Source: Lachnospiraceae bacterium (GTDB taxonomy: Bacteria > Bacillota > Clostridia > Lachnospirales > Lachnospiraceae). From it: a stretch of 64,000 nt of DNA. The stretch covers positions 1 to 64,000 of the forward strand of contig JAQXFO010000012.1 in the NCBI GenBank assembly GCA_029005135.1, read 5' to 3'. The notes beneath the pieces were generated by a model, which saw nothing but the letters and a program-made list of their open reading frames with translations, made no database searches and was not told where the DNA came from. Shown piece after piece: positions 18,890-28,280 of this stretch (its first letter is position 1; each line of letters opens with the position of its first letter). Both the position numbers and the translations under genes were made by a program.

Positions 18890-20930
18890 TATTCTGATCT
18901 TTGCCGGCACGACGGAGGGACGCTGCCTGGCGGAGCACCTTTCCTCCAGGGGCGTGCGCTGTACGGTCTCTGTGGCGACGTCCTACGGGGCCTCCCTGAT
19001 GACGGCATCGGAGACGCTGATCATCCGTGAAGGGCGGCTCGGCCGCGAGGGTATGGCGGTGCTGATGGAGCAGGGCCATTATGCGGCGGTCGTTGATGCG
19101 ACACATCCCTTTGCCACGCTGGTCTCCGATGAGATCCGGTCTGCCTGTGAAGCTCTGGGACTTAAGTACCTGCGTCTGAGCCGCCGGACTGAGGACGCGG
19201 GCAACAGCCGGCCCGGCCAGCGGGGTGACGGCCTCTGCGTGACGGTGTCCTCCGTGGAGGAGGCCGCTTTCACGCTGGCTATGACAGAGGGGAACATTTT
19301 CCTGACCACCGGCAGCAAGGAACTGGCGGTGATGTCCCGCATGATCGGAGCACCGGAGCGGCTCTATGCCCGCATTCTGCCCCTGGCCGACAGCCTGGCC
19401 CTGGCCGAAGCGGCGGGGCTTAAGGGGCGGCAGATACTGGCGGCCCAGGGTCCTTTTGACGTCGATATGAATATGGCGATGCTCAAAGCATCGGATGCCG
19501 CCTGGATGGTGACCAAGGAGACCGGCATTCAGGGGGGCTTTGAAGAAAAGCTTGAGGCGGCGGCCCGTCTCGGTGTGAAGACGGTCATCATCAGCAATCC
19601 CGAAAAGGGCAGCGCCGAGGGTCTCACTCAGGAAGAGATTATCGGGCAGCTGGAGACGCTGACGGGCTGTTCCCTGAGCGAGGCAGCGGACACAGGCTTA
19701 AAAACACTGTATCTGGCCGGTATCGGTACCGGCAGTGCTGCCCAGCTGACGGCGGCTGTCAAAGAGGCCGTGCAGAAGGCCGATGTGGTCTTCGGGGCGC
19801 CGCGTATCCTCGATACGCTGGATTTTGTCACCTGTCCGAAGGTGCCGCTCTATATGAGCCGGGATATCCTGGCCTATCTGGAGGCCCATCCCGGTCTGAC
19901 AACAGCCGCGGCAGCCTTCTCCGGCGACAGCGGCTTTTTCAGCGGGGCGGCCGGTCTTCTGAAGGCGGCGAAGGAGGCTCTGCCCGGGACTGAGATTACG
20001 GTTCTGCCGGGCATTTCGGCTCTGTCGTATTTTGCGTCCCGCCTGGGACGGTCCTGGCAGAATGTCCGCATCATCAGTGCCCACGGCCGCCGGGCCGCGG
20101 TGATCAGCCAGGTGCGTCGCTCGGCCTCCTCCTATGTGATCGTGTCGGGAGCGGAAGATGTGCGCCGTATCGGGAAAGCCCTTCAGGCGGCGGAAGAGGC
20201 CGCTGTCCTGTCCGGCGTCACGGTTTCGGTCGGCTATCAGCTGTCCTATCCGGAGGAGAGAGTCTTCACCGCCGGGCCGGAGGCCCTGGCCTCGGTGACG
20301 GAAGAGGGACTCTACGTTCTTCTCATTGATCATGCCGGTGCGGCCCTCTGTCCTTCTGTTCCGGGAATTCCGGATGAGGCTTTTCTCAGAGATAACGTGC
20401 CGATGACCAAGGAAGAGGTCAGAAGCCTGTCATTATGTAAACTTCAGCTGACGGCAGGGGCGGTGGTCTGGGATATCGGCGCCGGCTCGGGTTCCGTCTC
20501 GGTGGAAGCGGCCCGCCTGTGTCCCGACGGTCATGTCTATGCCATCGAGCAGAAGGGCCCGGCCCTGGACCTTATCGAGAAAAACCGGGCGCATTTTGCT
20601 GTCGATAATATGACGGTGATCGCCGGCACGGCACCGGAGGCCCTTGAGGGACTGCCGGCGCCGACCCATGCCTTCATCGGCGGATCCGACGGCCGTATGG
20701 AGGAAGTCCTGGCGCATCTTGTCCGGGAGAATCCGTCGGTCCGTGTGGTCATTAACACAGTGACGCTGGAGTCGCTGGAGGAGGCCCGCCGCGCGTTGGC
20801 AGCCCTTCCCTATGAGATCCTGTCGATCGTGCAGGTGCAGGTCAGCCGGGCCGAAAGCCTGGGGCGCTATCATTTGATGAAGGCTCAGAATCCTGTCTGC
20901 ATTCTTACCGCGGCAGGCAGAAAGGACTGA
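18864..20930 (+). CDS. CbiJ-CbiE-CbiT fusion (precorrin-6A reductase, then C5 and C15 methyltransferase/decarboxylase)
   Basis: ILIFAGTTEGRCLAEHL (CbiJ); LAGIGTGSAAQLTAAVKEAVQKADVVFGAPRILD (CbiE); MTKEEVRSLSLCKLQLTAGAVVWDIGAGSGSVSVEAA (CbiT) in one frame. Confidence 0.93.
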   Translation: MSKEKPMTDILIFAGTTEGRCLAEHLSSRGVRCTVSVATSYGASLMTASETLIIREGRLGREGMAVLMEQGHYAAVVDATHPFATLVSDEIRSACEALGLKYLRLSRRTEDAGNSRPGQRGDGLCVTVSSVEEAAFTLAMTEGNIFLTTGSKELAVMSRMIGAPERLYARILPLADSLALAEAAGLKGRQILAAQGPFDVDMNMAMLKASDAAWMVTKETGIQGGFEEKLEAAARLGVKTVIISNPEKGSAEGLTQEEIIGQLETLTGCSLSEAADTGLKTLYLAGIGTGSAAQLTAAVKEAVQKADVVFGAPRILDTLDFVTCPKVPLYMSRDILAYLEAHPGLTTAAAAFSGDSGFFSGAAGLLKAAKEALPGTEITVLPGISALSYFASRLGRSWQNVRIISAHGRRAAVISQVRRSASSYVIVSGAEDVRRIGKALQAAEEAAVLSGVTVSVGYQLSYPEERVFTAGPEALASVTEEGLYVLLIDHAGAALCPSVPGIPDEAFLRDNVPMTKEEVRSLSLCKLQLTAGAVVWDIGAGSGSVSVEAARLCPDGHVYAIEQKGPALDLIEKNRAHFAVDNMTVIAGTAPEALEGLPAPTHAFIGGSDGRMEEVLAHLVRENPSVRVVINTVTLESLEEARRALAALPYEILSIVQVQVSRAESLGRYHLMKAQNPVCILTAAGRKD

Positions 20931-20931
20931 T

Positions 20932-22347
20932 ATGAGTCAAGCTGATTATCCGCGTGTGATGATCGCCGCCCCCAAAAGCGGCAGCGGCAAAACGTCGCTG
21001 GTCTGCGGTCTTCTGAAGCTTCTGATGAAGACGGGAAAGCGGCCGGTCTCCTTCAAATGCGGCCCTGATTATATCGATCCGATGTTCCATCGCCGGGTGC
21101 TGGGTATTCCCTCCTGGAACCTGGATACCTTCTTCACCGACGGGGAGACGGTCTGCTCCCTGATGGCAGCCCATGCCGGCGAGATCTCTGTGATCGAAGG
21201 CGTGATGGGGTTTTTTGACGGTCTGGGCGGAACCTCCCTCCGGGCTTCCTCCTATGAGGTGGCAGCGGCGACGGAGACACCGGTCATCCTGGTGGTGGAT
21301 GTGAAGGGGATGAGCCGGTCAGTGGTGCCTCTTCTTAAGGGCTTTGCCGGTTACGGTGACAGGAAACTGCTCCGGGGTGTGATTCTCAACCGGGTCTCGC
21401 CGATGCTGTATCCGGCCATGAAGGCCATGATCGAGGCGGAAACGGATCTGGCGGTGCTGGGCTATCTGCCGGTGACGCCGCATGCCGACTGGGGAAGCCG
21501 CCATCTCGGTCTGGTGCAGGCGGATGAGATCACGGACTTCCGTGATAAGATCGAAGCCCTGAGCTGTGAACTGGAAAAAACACTGGATCTGGAGGCCCTC
21601 CTGGCCATTGCCGCCGGGGCGCCCGATCTGCCGGCGAAGACTGCCGACAGCAGAAAAGACGTCTCTGCCGGTCTGCGGCCGGACGAGATGCAGCCTCCGT
21701 TACCGGTGCGCATCGGCGTGGCCAGGGACGAGGCCTTCACCTTCTACTATGAAGAAAACCTGTCAATGCTTGAGGCACTGGGGGCCGAACTGGTGCCGTT
21801 TTCTCCGCTGAGAGATAAGGCGATCCCCGATGTGGACGGTCTTCTCTTCGGCGGCGGCTATCCGGAACTTCATGCGTCGGCTCTGGAGGCCAATGAGAGC
21901 ATGAGGCGTTCCGTCCGGGAGGCAGCCCTTGCCGACATGCCGATCCTCGGTGAATGCGGCGGTTTCATGTATCTGGAAGACAGCCTTACGCTGGAGGGCC
22001 GGTGCTATCAGATGGCCGGTGTCCTGACGGGCGGGACAGAGATGAAGGAGAGACTCGTACGTTTCGGCTATGTGACATTGACGGCAGCGACGGACGAGGC
22101 TCTGTATCTCCCGAAGGGGGAGAGCATCCGCGCCCACGAATTCCATTATTTTGACAGCACCGATAACGGCAGTGCCTTCACGGCCGTCAAGCCCTCGGGC
22201 CGGGCAAGCTGGCCCTGCATGCGGGTCTTCCGTCAGGTCCTGGCGGGCTATCCGCACCTGTACTACGCATCCAATCCGGCATTCGCGGCGAATTTCGTTG
22301 CGGCATGCCGCCGGAGAAAAGAATCAAGAACTGAGGTTATTCACTGA
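20932..22347 (+). CDS. cbiA: Cobyrinate a,c-diamide synthase
   Basis: MIAAPKSGSGKTSLVCGLLKLL...FKCGPDYIDPMFH...VIEGVMGFFDG...ILGECGGFMYL. Confidence 0.95.
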   Translation: MSQADYPRVMIAAPKSGSGKTSLVCGLLKLLMKTGKRPVSFKCGPDYIDPMFHRRVLGIPSWNLDTFFTDGETVCSLMAAHAGEISVIEGVMGFFDGLGGTSLRASSYEVAAATETPVILVVDVKGMSRSVVPLLKGFAGYGDRKLLRGVILNRVSPMLYPAMKAMIEAETDLAVLGYLPVTPHADWGSRHLGLVQADEITDFRDKIEALSCELEKTLDLEALLAIAAGAPDLPAKTADSRKDVSAGLRPDEMQPPLPVRIGVARDEAFTFYYEENLSMLEALGAELVPFSPLRDKAIPDVDGLLFGGGYPELHASALEANESMRRSVREAALADMPILGECGGFMYLEDSLTLEGRCYQMAGVLTGGTEMKERLVRFGYVTLTAATDEALYLPKGESIRAHEFHYFDSTDNGSAFTAVKPSGRASWPCMRVFRQVLAGYPHLYYASNPAFAANFVAACRRRKESRTEVIH

Positions 22348-23570
22348 TGTCACAAGAACAAACCCGCATCACGCGGCGGTTTTCCGTTTTTCAGTTTGTC
22401 CTGTGGTCAGCCATGTTCGGCGGCTACTATGTCACCACCTATCTGAAGGAGATCGGTTTTTCCGGCACCAATATCGGACTGATCGTATCCGTGGGTTCCC
22501 TTCTCGGTTCGATCCTCCTGCCCCTCCTCGGGCGTATCAGCGACAAGACGGGATCGGCCCGATGGCCCTTCCTTTTTGTGGTGACGGTTACCGTCGTCCT
22601 GACCGCCTTCCTGCCCCTCATCACCGGCAATTCGGCAGCGCGCATCGTGGTGCCGTCCCTTTACTGCCTGGTGATCATGACCTTCAAGGCCTGCGAGGTA
22701 TCCCTGAGCGACAGCCTGTGTCTGGAACGGATCACGCCCTGGAAGACGGGGTTTGCCACCGTCAGGATCTGGGGTACGATCGGCTATCTGGTGATCTCGG
22801 TGGCGGCGACGCTCCTGCTTCTTCGGTATAACTCCGAAGTCACCTTCTACCTGTCCCTTCTGCCCTTCGCGGTCCTCTTTGTGATGGTGCTGAACGAGGA
22901 TGCGTGGGAAAAACGTCAGCTCGGTGCCGTCAGCTGTGCGGCGAGGAAGCCGGACAACAAGGGGAAGACCAGAAGCTCCCGGGAGGATGTGAAGAAGATA
23001 TTTAAAAATAAAGCCTTCATGGCTTATCTCTTCCTGGCCCTGGGTCTCAATGTGGAATGCAGCATCACCTTGCTGTATCAGGCCTACCTGCTGACGGGAG
23101 CCGGCGTCGAAGGCAAATTCATCGCCTTCTACCAGGGAATCCGTACGGTGATCGAGCTTCTCTGCATGCTGGTTCTGATGCGGCTGCTCAACAAAGGGAA
23201 GCTGACGCTCTGGCACGGAATGGCCCTGTGCGGTATTCTCTATATCATCGAGCATGCCCTCTATCCCTTCCTGCGGACGCCGGGAGCTCTGCTTCTCATC
23301 ATGATCCCGTCGGGTATCGGCAGCGGCCTTTTCTACGGTGTCGGCCCCGAACTGGTCAACCGGATCGCGGCCCCGGAGGTGAAGAGCACCTGCCAGACCC
23401 TAAACGGCATGTGCACGGCCCTGATGGCGACGCTCGGCACCCTGACGGGCGGCATCATCATTGACCGCTTCGGCATTTATTCGCTGACGACCATTTGTCT
23501 TGTCATCCTCGTCATCACGACGGCTTCTTTTGTGACGATCAATCTGATCTCCGACCGGAAAAAGGCCTGA
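22347..23570 (+). CDS. MFS transporter
   Basis: 12-TM-like hydrophobicity; LGRISDKTGSARWPF MFS loop; one-base overlap with the cbiA stop (TGATG). Confidence 0.82.
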   Translation: MSQEQTRITRRFSVFQFVLWSAMFGGYYVTTYLKEIGFSGTNIGLIVSVGSLLGSILLPLLGRISDKTGSARWPFLFVVTVTVVLTAFLPLITGNSAARIVVPSLYCLVIMTFKACEVSLSDSLCLERITPWKTGFATVRIWGTIGYLVISVAATLLLLRYNSEVTFYLSLLPFAVLFVMVLNEDAWEKRQLGAVSCAARKPDNKGKTRSSREDVKKIFKNKAFMAYLFLALGLNVECSITLLYQAYLLTGAGVEGKFIAFYQGIRTVIELLCMLVLMRLLNKGKLTLWHGMALCGILYIIEHALYPFLRTPGALLLIMIPSGIGSGLFYGVGPELVNRIAAPEVKSTCQTLNGMCTALMATLGTLTGGIIIDRFGIYSLTTICLVILVITTASFVTINLISDRKKA

Positions 23571-23588
23571 GACAGGCCGATAATCAAA

Positions 23589-23626
23589 CTCCCGCACGGC
23601 CCGATGGGGCAGTGCGGGAGATTTTT
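23589..23626 (+). terminator. Rho-independent terminator
   Basis: CTCCCGCAC (23589-23597) / GTGCGGGAG (23612-23620) followed by ATTTTTGT. Confidence 0.85.
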
Positions 23627-23635
23627 GTCAGAGAA

Positions 23636-24877
23636 TTATTCAGCGTCTGATGTGTTTGCGCCGGTGTCGGTGCCGTCGTCCTCGAGGTCCTCTGGCAGCA
23701 GGGTCATCAGATCCTCTTCGGTCGGGGCGGTAAGGGAGGCTACCCGGCGTGCCTGGTTCGTGATGATCTCCTCGAAAAGGTTGCGGACAAAGCGGGCGTT
23801 GGCAAAGTTCTCTTCCTTGCTTTCGACCTCCCCGGCGATGATCTTGCCGACGGCCTCGCGGGTTTCCGCTGTGGGCGTGTAGCTGTATTTCTTACAGTTC
23901 ATATCGAAGATCGCCAGCAGTTCTTCGGCGGTATAATCCGAGAAGTAGACGTATTTGTTGAAACGGGACTTGAGGCCCGGGTTGCTGTTGACAAAATCCA
24001 TCATCAGGTTGGTGTAGCCGGCCACGATAACGACAAGATCGTCACGGTGGTCCTCCATGGCCTTGAGGATCGTATCGATGGCCTCCTGGCCAAAGTCGTT
24101 ATTCTCACCGCGGCAGAGCGTATAGGCTTCGTCGATAAACAGGATGCCGCCCAGGGCCTCCTGGATCTTCTCCTGCGTTTTGATGGCGGTCTGTCCCACG
24201 TAGCCGGCTACGAGGCCGGAACGGTCCACTTCCACCAGCTGCCCTTTGGAAAGGATGCCGATCTCCTTATAGAGCCGGGCCAGGATGCGCGCCACGGTCG
24301 TCTTGCCGGTACCGGGGTTGCCGGCAAAGACAAGATGAAGGGAGGTGGGCACAAAGCGCATGCCCTTTTCCTGACGCATCTTGCGGATCTTGGCCAGGGC
24401 CACGAGCTCCGCCACATCGTGTTTGATCTCACGGAGACCGATCAGTTCGTTCAGCTGTTCCATGCCGCTTTTTTCGGGTTCGGCCGGCGCGGCTTCTTCT
24501 TTGGCGGCGGTCTCTTTCCTCGCGTCCTTTTCCTCCCCGGCTTTATCGCCGGCCGCCGTGCCGCCGTTGACCTGGGTATTGGCCGGTGTCATCGCCGGTG
24601 TCTTCGGCGGGGACATGACCGGATCCTCCAGAAGGGCATTGGTGATGGCATTTTTCAGGGCAAGAGCCTTGTCAGCGGTCTCGTCATGGTTGAAGCGGCT
24701 GACAAAATCCTTGCCGAAGAAATCCTGGTAGACCTCTTCGATCGTGCTGTTGATCGAGGGATCCTGCCGGTCGATGAGAGAGGTCAGCTCCTCGTTATTG
24801 CGGCGGATCGTCTCCTCCAGTTTCCGGTTGCGGTTTCTCAGAAAATCCTCGACAGAGGTCAGCGTCTTATCGTCCAT
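23636..24877 (-). CDS. AAA+ ATPase, CbbX/SpoVK-like
   Basis: MEQLNELIGLREIKHDVAELVALAK...FAGNPGTGKTTVARILARLYKEIG...GILFIDEAYTLCRGENNDFGQEAIDTILKAMEDHRDDLVVIVAGY. Start set at MDDKTL. Confidence 0.88.
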   Translation of the reverse strand: MDDKTLTSVEDFLRNRNRKLEETIRRNNEELTSLIDRQDPSINSTIEEVYQDFFGKDFVSRFNHDETADKALALKNAITNALLEDPVMSPPKTPAMTPANTQVNGGTAAGDKAGEEKDARKETAAKEEAAPAEPEKSGMEQLNELIGLREIKHDVAELVALAKIRKMRQEKGMRFVPTSLHLVFAGNPGTGKTTVARILARLYKEIGILSKGQLVEVDRSGLVAGYVGQTAIKTQEKIQEALGGILFIDEAYTLCRGENNDFGQEAIDTILKAMEDHRDDLVVIVAGYTNLMMDFVNSNPGLKSRFNKYVYFSDYTAEELLAIFDMNCKKYSYTPTAETREAVGKIIAGEVESKEENFANARFVRNLFEEIITNQARRVASLTAPTEEDLMTLLPEDLEDDGTDTGANTSDAE

Positions 24878-25043
24878 AATGTCCCCTTTCCTGTGGGTGA
24901 AATCACGATAATTATATGAAATATCGCTGTCTCTTTCAAGAAATGATGAAAAATGCAGCGGCGGGCATAAGGCTTTCGAGCGGCGGGAAAGTGTGTTAGA
25001 ATAGTACCGCCCCAATGGGCAAATGTCATAAGAAAGTGTGATC

Positions 25044-25589
25044 ATGATGGAATTATATAACGGAAGGCCCCTGACGACAGAGGGCCGCCAGGAGCGGGAG
25101 ATCCGCACCTATGATTTTTTGGACAGTCTGGGCATCGCTTATCAGCGGACCGACCACGGCCACGCGGACACGATGGAAGCCTGTCACCGGATCGACGCCG
25201 TCCTCGACGTGCTGATCTGCAAAAATCTGTTTCTCTGCAACCGCCAGAAGACGGAATTTTATCTTCTGATGATGCCGGGGGACAAGCCCTTTAAGACGAA
25301 AGAAATCCCGCCGCAGGTGGGCTGCGCCCGCCTCTCCTTCGCCCCGGAAGAGTATATGCTGGCTTATCTGGATATCCTGCCGGGAGCGGTCAGCATCCTG
25401 GGCCTTATGAATGACCGGGAGAAACGTGTGCGCCTGCTGATTGACGAGGATGTGCTGAAGGGGGAATACATCGGCTGCCATCCCTGTGTCAACACCTCGA
25501 GTCTCAAGATCAGGACGGCGGATCTGGTCAATGTCTTTTTGCCGGCCGTCGGCCATGAACCGACGCTTGTTCATTTGACGGGGGAATAA
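25044..25589 (+). CDS. YbaK/ProX-type aminoacyl-tRNA deacylase domain protein
   Basis: MELYNGRPLTTEGRQEREIRTYDFLDSLGIAYQRTDHGHADTMEAC...CKNLFLCNRQKTEFYLL...GCHPCVNTSSLKI. Confidence 0.85.
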   Translation: MMELYNGRPLTTEGRQEREIRTYDFLDSLGIAYQRTDHGHADTMEACHRIDAVLDVLICKNLFLCNRQKTEFYLLMMPGDKPFKTKEIPPQVGCARLSFAPEEYMLAYLDILPGAVSILGLMNDREKRVRLLIDEDVLKGEYIGCHPCVNTSSLKIRTADLVNVFLPAVGHEPTLVHLTGE

Positions 25590-25592
25590 CAG

Positions 25593-26114
25593 ATGGCGTT
25601 TGCTGAGAGATTTGAAAATGATATGCAGGCCGCGGGGGAAGAGGCTCTCCTGGCGATCCTCAACGGCGGCTTTGCCTTTGATTACAAGATTCCTTATCAG
25701 AACTGCGGTATCCGCCGCATGGGGGATACACTGACCGGGGACGGCCTTCTGGAGACCCGGTATTTCTGTTTCCCGCAGAACGGCCAGAAGGACAAGCTGA
25801 AGGTGGGCGTGACGATGACGGTGGTGTCCGAGGTGGAGGACAGTACCGCCAAAACGGTGGTCTTTCGCAGGCCGCGCCTGACCGCTGTTGAGCGAGCCTC
25901 CATGCAGGAGGTGTATTATGCGGTGGCGGCGGTGAAGGGAGGACGTCTTATCGAAAAAGACGGCCACAATACCTATCTGCATCACGATGTGATGCTGCTG
26001 ACACCGGAGAAGGAGACCGTCACCCTGGAGGGCTTCGATTTTGCGTCCCATGAGCTTTTTATGCTGGGGCTTTTCGGCGGCGATTATAAAGTGGGTATTA
26101 AGGAAAAGGCGTGA
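25593..26114 (+). CDS. Conserved hypothetical protein
   Basis: Good RBS and tight packing between ProX-like and RlmD-like genes; no family recognised with confidence. Confidence 0.7.
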   Translation: MAFAERFENDMQAAGEEALLAILNGGFAFDYKIPYQNCGIRRMGDTLTGDGLLETRYFCFPQNGQKDKLKVGVTMTVVSEVEDSTAKTVVFRRPRLTAVERASMQEVYYAVAAVKGGRLIEKDGHNTYLHHDVMLLTPEKETVTLEGFDFASHELFMLGLFGGDYKVGIKEKA

Positions 26115-27349
26115 AGACAGGCATGAGCGGAAAAACCGGGAAAGTCGAGAAAGCCGGGAAAGTCGAAAAAGCCGGGGAAAACGGGAGAGAGCACTCCCGG
26201 AAGACACAGGCGCGCTGCCTCTACGCGGGCCGCTGCGGCGGCTGCTCCGGGGAGACAGATTATGAGGCCTATCTTCAGATGAAGCAGAAGGCTTTGATCC
26301 GATCCTTCAGCCGTTTTGGCCGTGTGGAACCGATCCTTCCCATGGAGGATCCGCACTTTTACCGCCACAAGGTCCATGCCGTCTTCGGCCGCGGGCCGAA
26401 GGGGAGGCTGATCTGCGGCACCTACCGGGCCGGTACGCACCGTATCATTCCGATCGAGTCCTGCTTTATCGAGGATGAGTTGTCCCGCCGCCTGGTTCTT
26501 TTCATCCGGGATCTGGCGGAAGCCTTCCGTCTGGAGCCCTATGATGAGGACACCGGCCGCGGTTTCCTGCGCCATGTTCAGATCCGAAAGGGTTATGCCA
26601 CGGGAGAAGTGCTGGTGACGCTGGTGGCGGCGTCGCCGGTATTTCCGTCGGGCAAGGCCTTTGTCCGCCTGCTGACAGAGCAGTTTCCGTCTGTCGCCTC
26701 GGTCGTTCTTAACATCAACAGCCGCCGCACCTCCCTGGTGCTGGGGGAGAAGGAGAAGGTCCTCTACGGCAGCGGCAGCATCCGGGACCGTCTCTGCGGT
26801 CTTACCTACCGCATCTCTTCACGGTCCTTCTATCAGGTCAATCCCGCGCAGACGGAGAAGCTGTACCGTCTGGCGGTGTCTTTGGCGGGCCTTACCGGGC
26901 GGGAGACAGTGCTGGATACCTACTGCGGCATCGGCACCATCGGCATGACGGCCGCCTCGGCGGCCCGGCAGGTCATCGGCGTCGAACTGAATGGGGACGC
27001 CGTACGTGACGCCCGGGCTAATGTGAAGACCAATGGTTTGCATAATGTTGACATCGTGGGCGGCGATGCCGGTGCCTTCATGCAGGAACAGGCGCTTCGG
27101 GGCCGGGCGCCGGATGTCGTTTTCATGGATCCGCCCCGCAGCGGCTCCACGCCGGTCTTTCTGGAGGCTCTGACGGCGATGGCCCCTCCGACGGTCGTCT
27201 ATATCTCCTGTGGCCCCGAAAGTCTGGTGCGTGATCTGACTTATCTGACCGGACACGGGTATGCCGTGAAGAGACTGTGCCCGGTGGATATGTTTCCTTT
27301 TACGGAACATGTGGAGATGGTGGTGCTGCTCTCGCGAAGAAAGGCCTGA
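26111..27349 (+). CDS. rlmD: 23S rRNA (uracil-5-)-methyltransferase, RlmD/TrmA family
   Basis: CLYAGRCGGCSGETDYEAYLQMKQ, FYQVNPAQTEKLYRLAV, DTYCGIGTIGMTAA, VFMDPPRSGSTPVF, YISCGPESLVRDL. Confidence 0.88.
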   Translation: MKTGMSGKTGKVEKAGKVEKAGENGREHSRKTQARCLYAGRCGGCSGETDYEAYLQMKQKALIRSFSRFGRVEPILPMEDPHFYRHKVHAVFGRGPKGRLICGTYRAGTHRIIPIESCFIEDELSRRLVLFIRDLAEAFRLEPYDEDTGRGFLRHVQIRKGYATGEVLVTLVAASPVFPSGKAFVRLLTEQFPSVASVVLNINSRRTSLVLGEKEKVLYGSGSIRDRLCGLTYRISSRSFYQVNPAQTEKLYRLAVSLAGLTGRETVLDTYCGIGTIGMTAASAARQVIGVELNGDAVRDARANVKTNGLHNVDIVGGDAGAFMQEQALRGRAPDVVFMDPPRSGSTPVFLEALTAMAPPTVVYISCGPESLVRDLTYLTGHGYAVKRLCPVDMFPFTEHVEMVVLLSRRKA

Positions 27350-27368
27350 CCGCCGAAAAGGAGTTTAC

Positions 27369-27923
27369 GTGGAATTTCTTGATATTGTGGATGATCACGG
27401 CCTGCCGACCGGGCAGGTCGTTGAGCGCCGTGAGGCCCATGCCGGAGGCATTCCTCATCGCACGTCTCATGTCTGGCTTTTGCGGAAGCATAACGGGAAG
27501 ACAGAGATTCTTCTTCAGAAGCGCTGTGAGGCCAAGGACTCATTTCCGGGGTGTTATGACATATCGAGTGCCGGGCATATTCCTGCCGGCGATGACTTTG
27601 TCCCTTCGGCCATACGCGAGCTGAAGGAAGAACTGGGCCTTGATGCAGCCGGAGAGGATCTGATCTTTTGCGGTGACAGAAGCGTGGTCCGGGATGATGA
27701 GTTCCGGGGCAAGCCCTTTCACGACAGACAGTATTCCCGGGTGTTTGCCCTGTGGTGCGACAGAGCTGAGACCGGATTCCGGCTTCAGGCTGAAGAGGTT
27801 TCCGCGGTAAAGTGGATGGTACTCGACTGTGTCATAGATGCGGTAGAAGAGGGGACCATACCCAATTGCATCGACCCGGAAGAATTGAAAATGGTGAAGG
27901 CCGCGATATCACAACACCTGTGA
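27369..27923 (+). CDS. NUDIX hydrolase
   Basis: GTG start behind AAAAGGAG; SSAGHIPAGDDFVPSAIRELKEELGLD fits the Nudix box. Confidence 0.88.
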   Translation: MEFLDIVDDHGLPTGQVVERREAHAGGIPHRTSHVWLLRKHNGKTEILLQKRCEAKDSFPGCYDISSAGHIPAGDDFVPSAIRELKEELGLDAAGEDLIFCGDRSVVRDDEFRGKPFHDRQYSRVFALWCDRAETGFRLQAEEVSAVKWMVLDCVIDAVEEGTIPNCIDPEELKMVKAAISQHL

Positions 27924-27931
27924 ACGGTTCT

Positions 27932-27949
27932 TCTGTCCGGCCGGACAGA
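27932..27949. promoter_or_regulatory. 18-bp perfect palindrome, candidate operator
   Basis: TCTGTCCGGCCGGACAGA, 28 bp before the ATG at 27978. Confidence 0.5.
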
Positions 27950-27977
27950 CCATAGGTACAGATGAGGAGAGAATCAC

Positions 27978-28241
27978 ATGGCATCATTCACAGCATTTAT
28001 GAAGGCGGCGCTGCCCTGGATCGGTATGGGTTTATTTCTGGCCATCTTTTGCGTCAGAAGCGCGGGACAGAAAAAGAGGGGAGAACCGGCCGACAATTAC
28101 GGCACTATGGGGATGAGTCTGGGAATGTGTTTCGGCACGGCCATCGGCACCGCGATCGGCAGCAATACGGGCATCGGTATCGTTCTCGGCATGCTGATCG
28201 GCCTGGCTGTCGGCAGCAGCATCCCTAAAGAGAATTCATGA
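27978..28241 (+). CDS. Small glycine-zipper membrane protein
   Basis: GTMGMSLGMCFGTAIGTAIGSNTGIGIVLGMLIGLAVGSS (repeated GxxxG) after one TM segment. Confidence 0.65.
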   Translation: MASFTAFMKAALPWIGMGLFLAIFCVRSAGQKKRGEPADNYGTMGMSLGMCFGTAIGTAIGSNTGIGIVLGMLIGLAVGSSIPKENS

Positions 28242-28280
28242 TAAACGGGTATTCACAGACGGATAAGGAGGGATCGGCTG

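Noticed and set aside
24047-24919. 290-aa plus-strand ORF
   Set aside because: Antisense to the AAA+ gene, which has intact Walker motifs.
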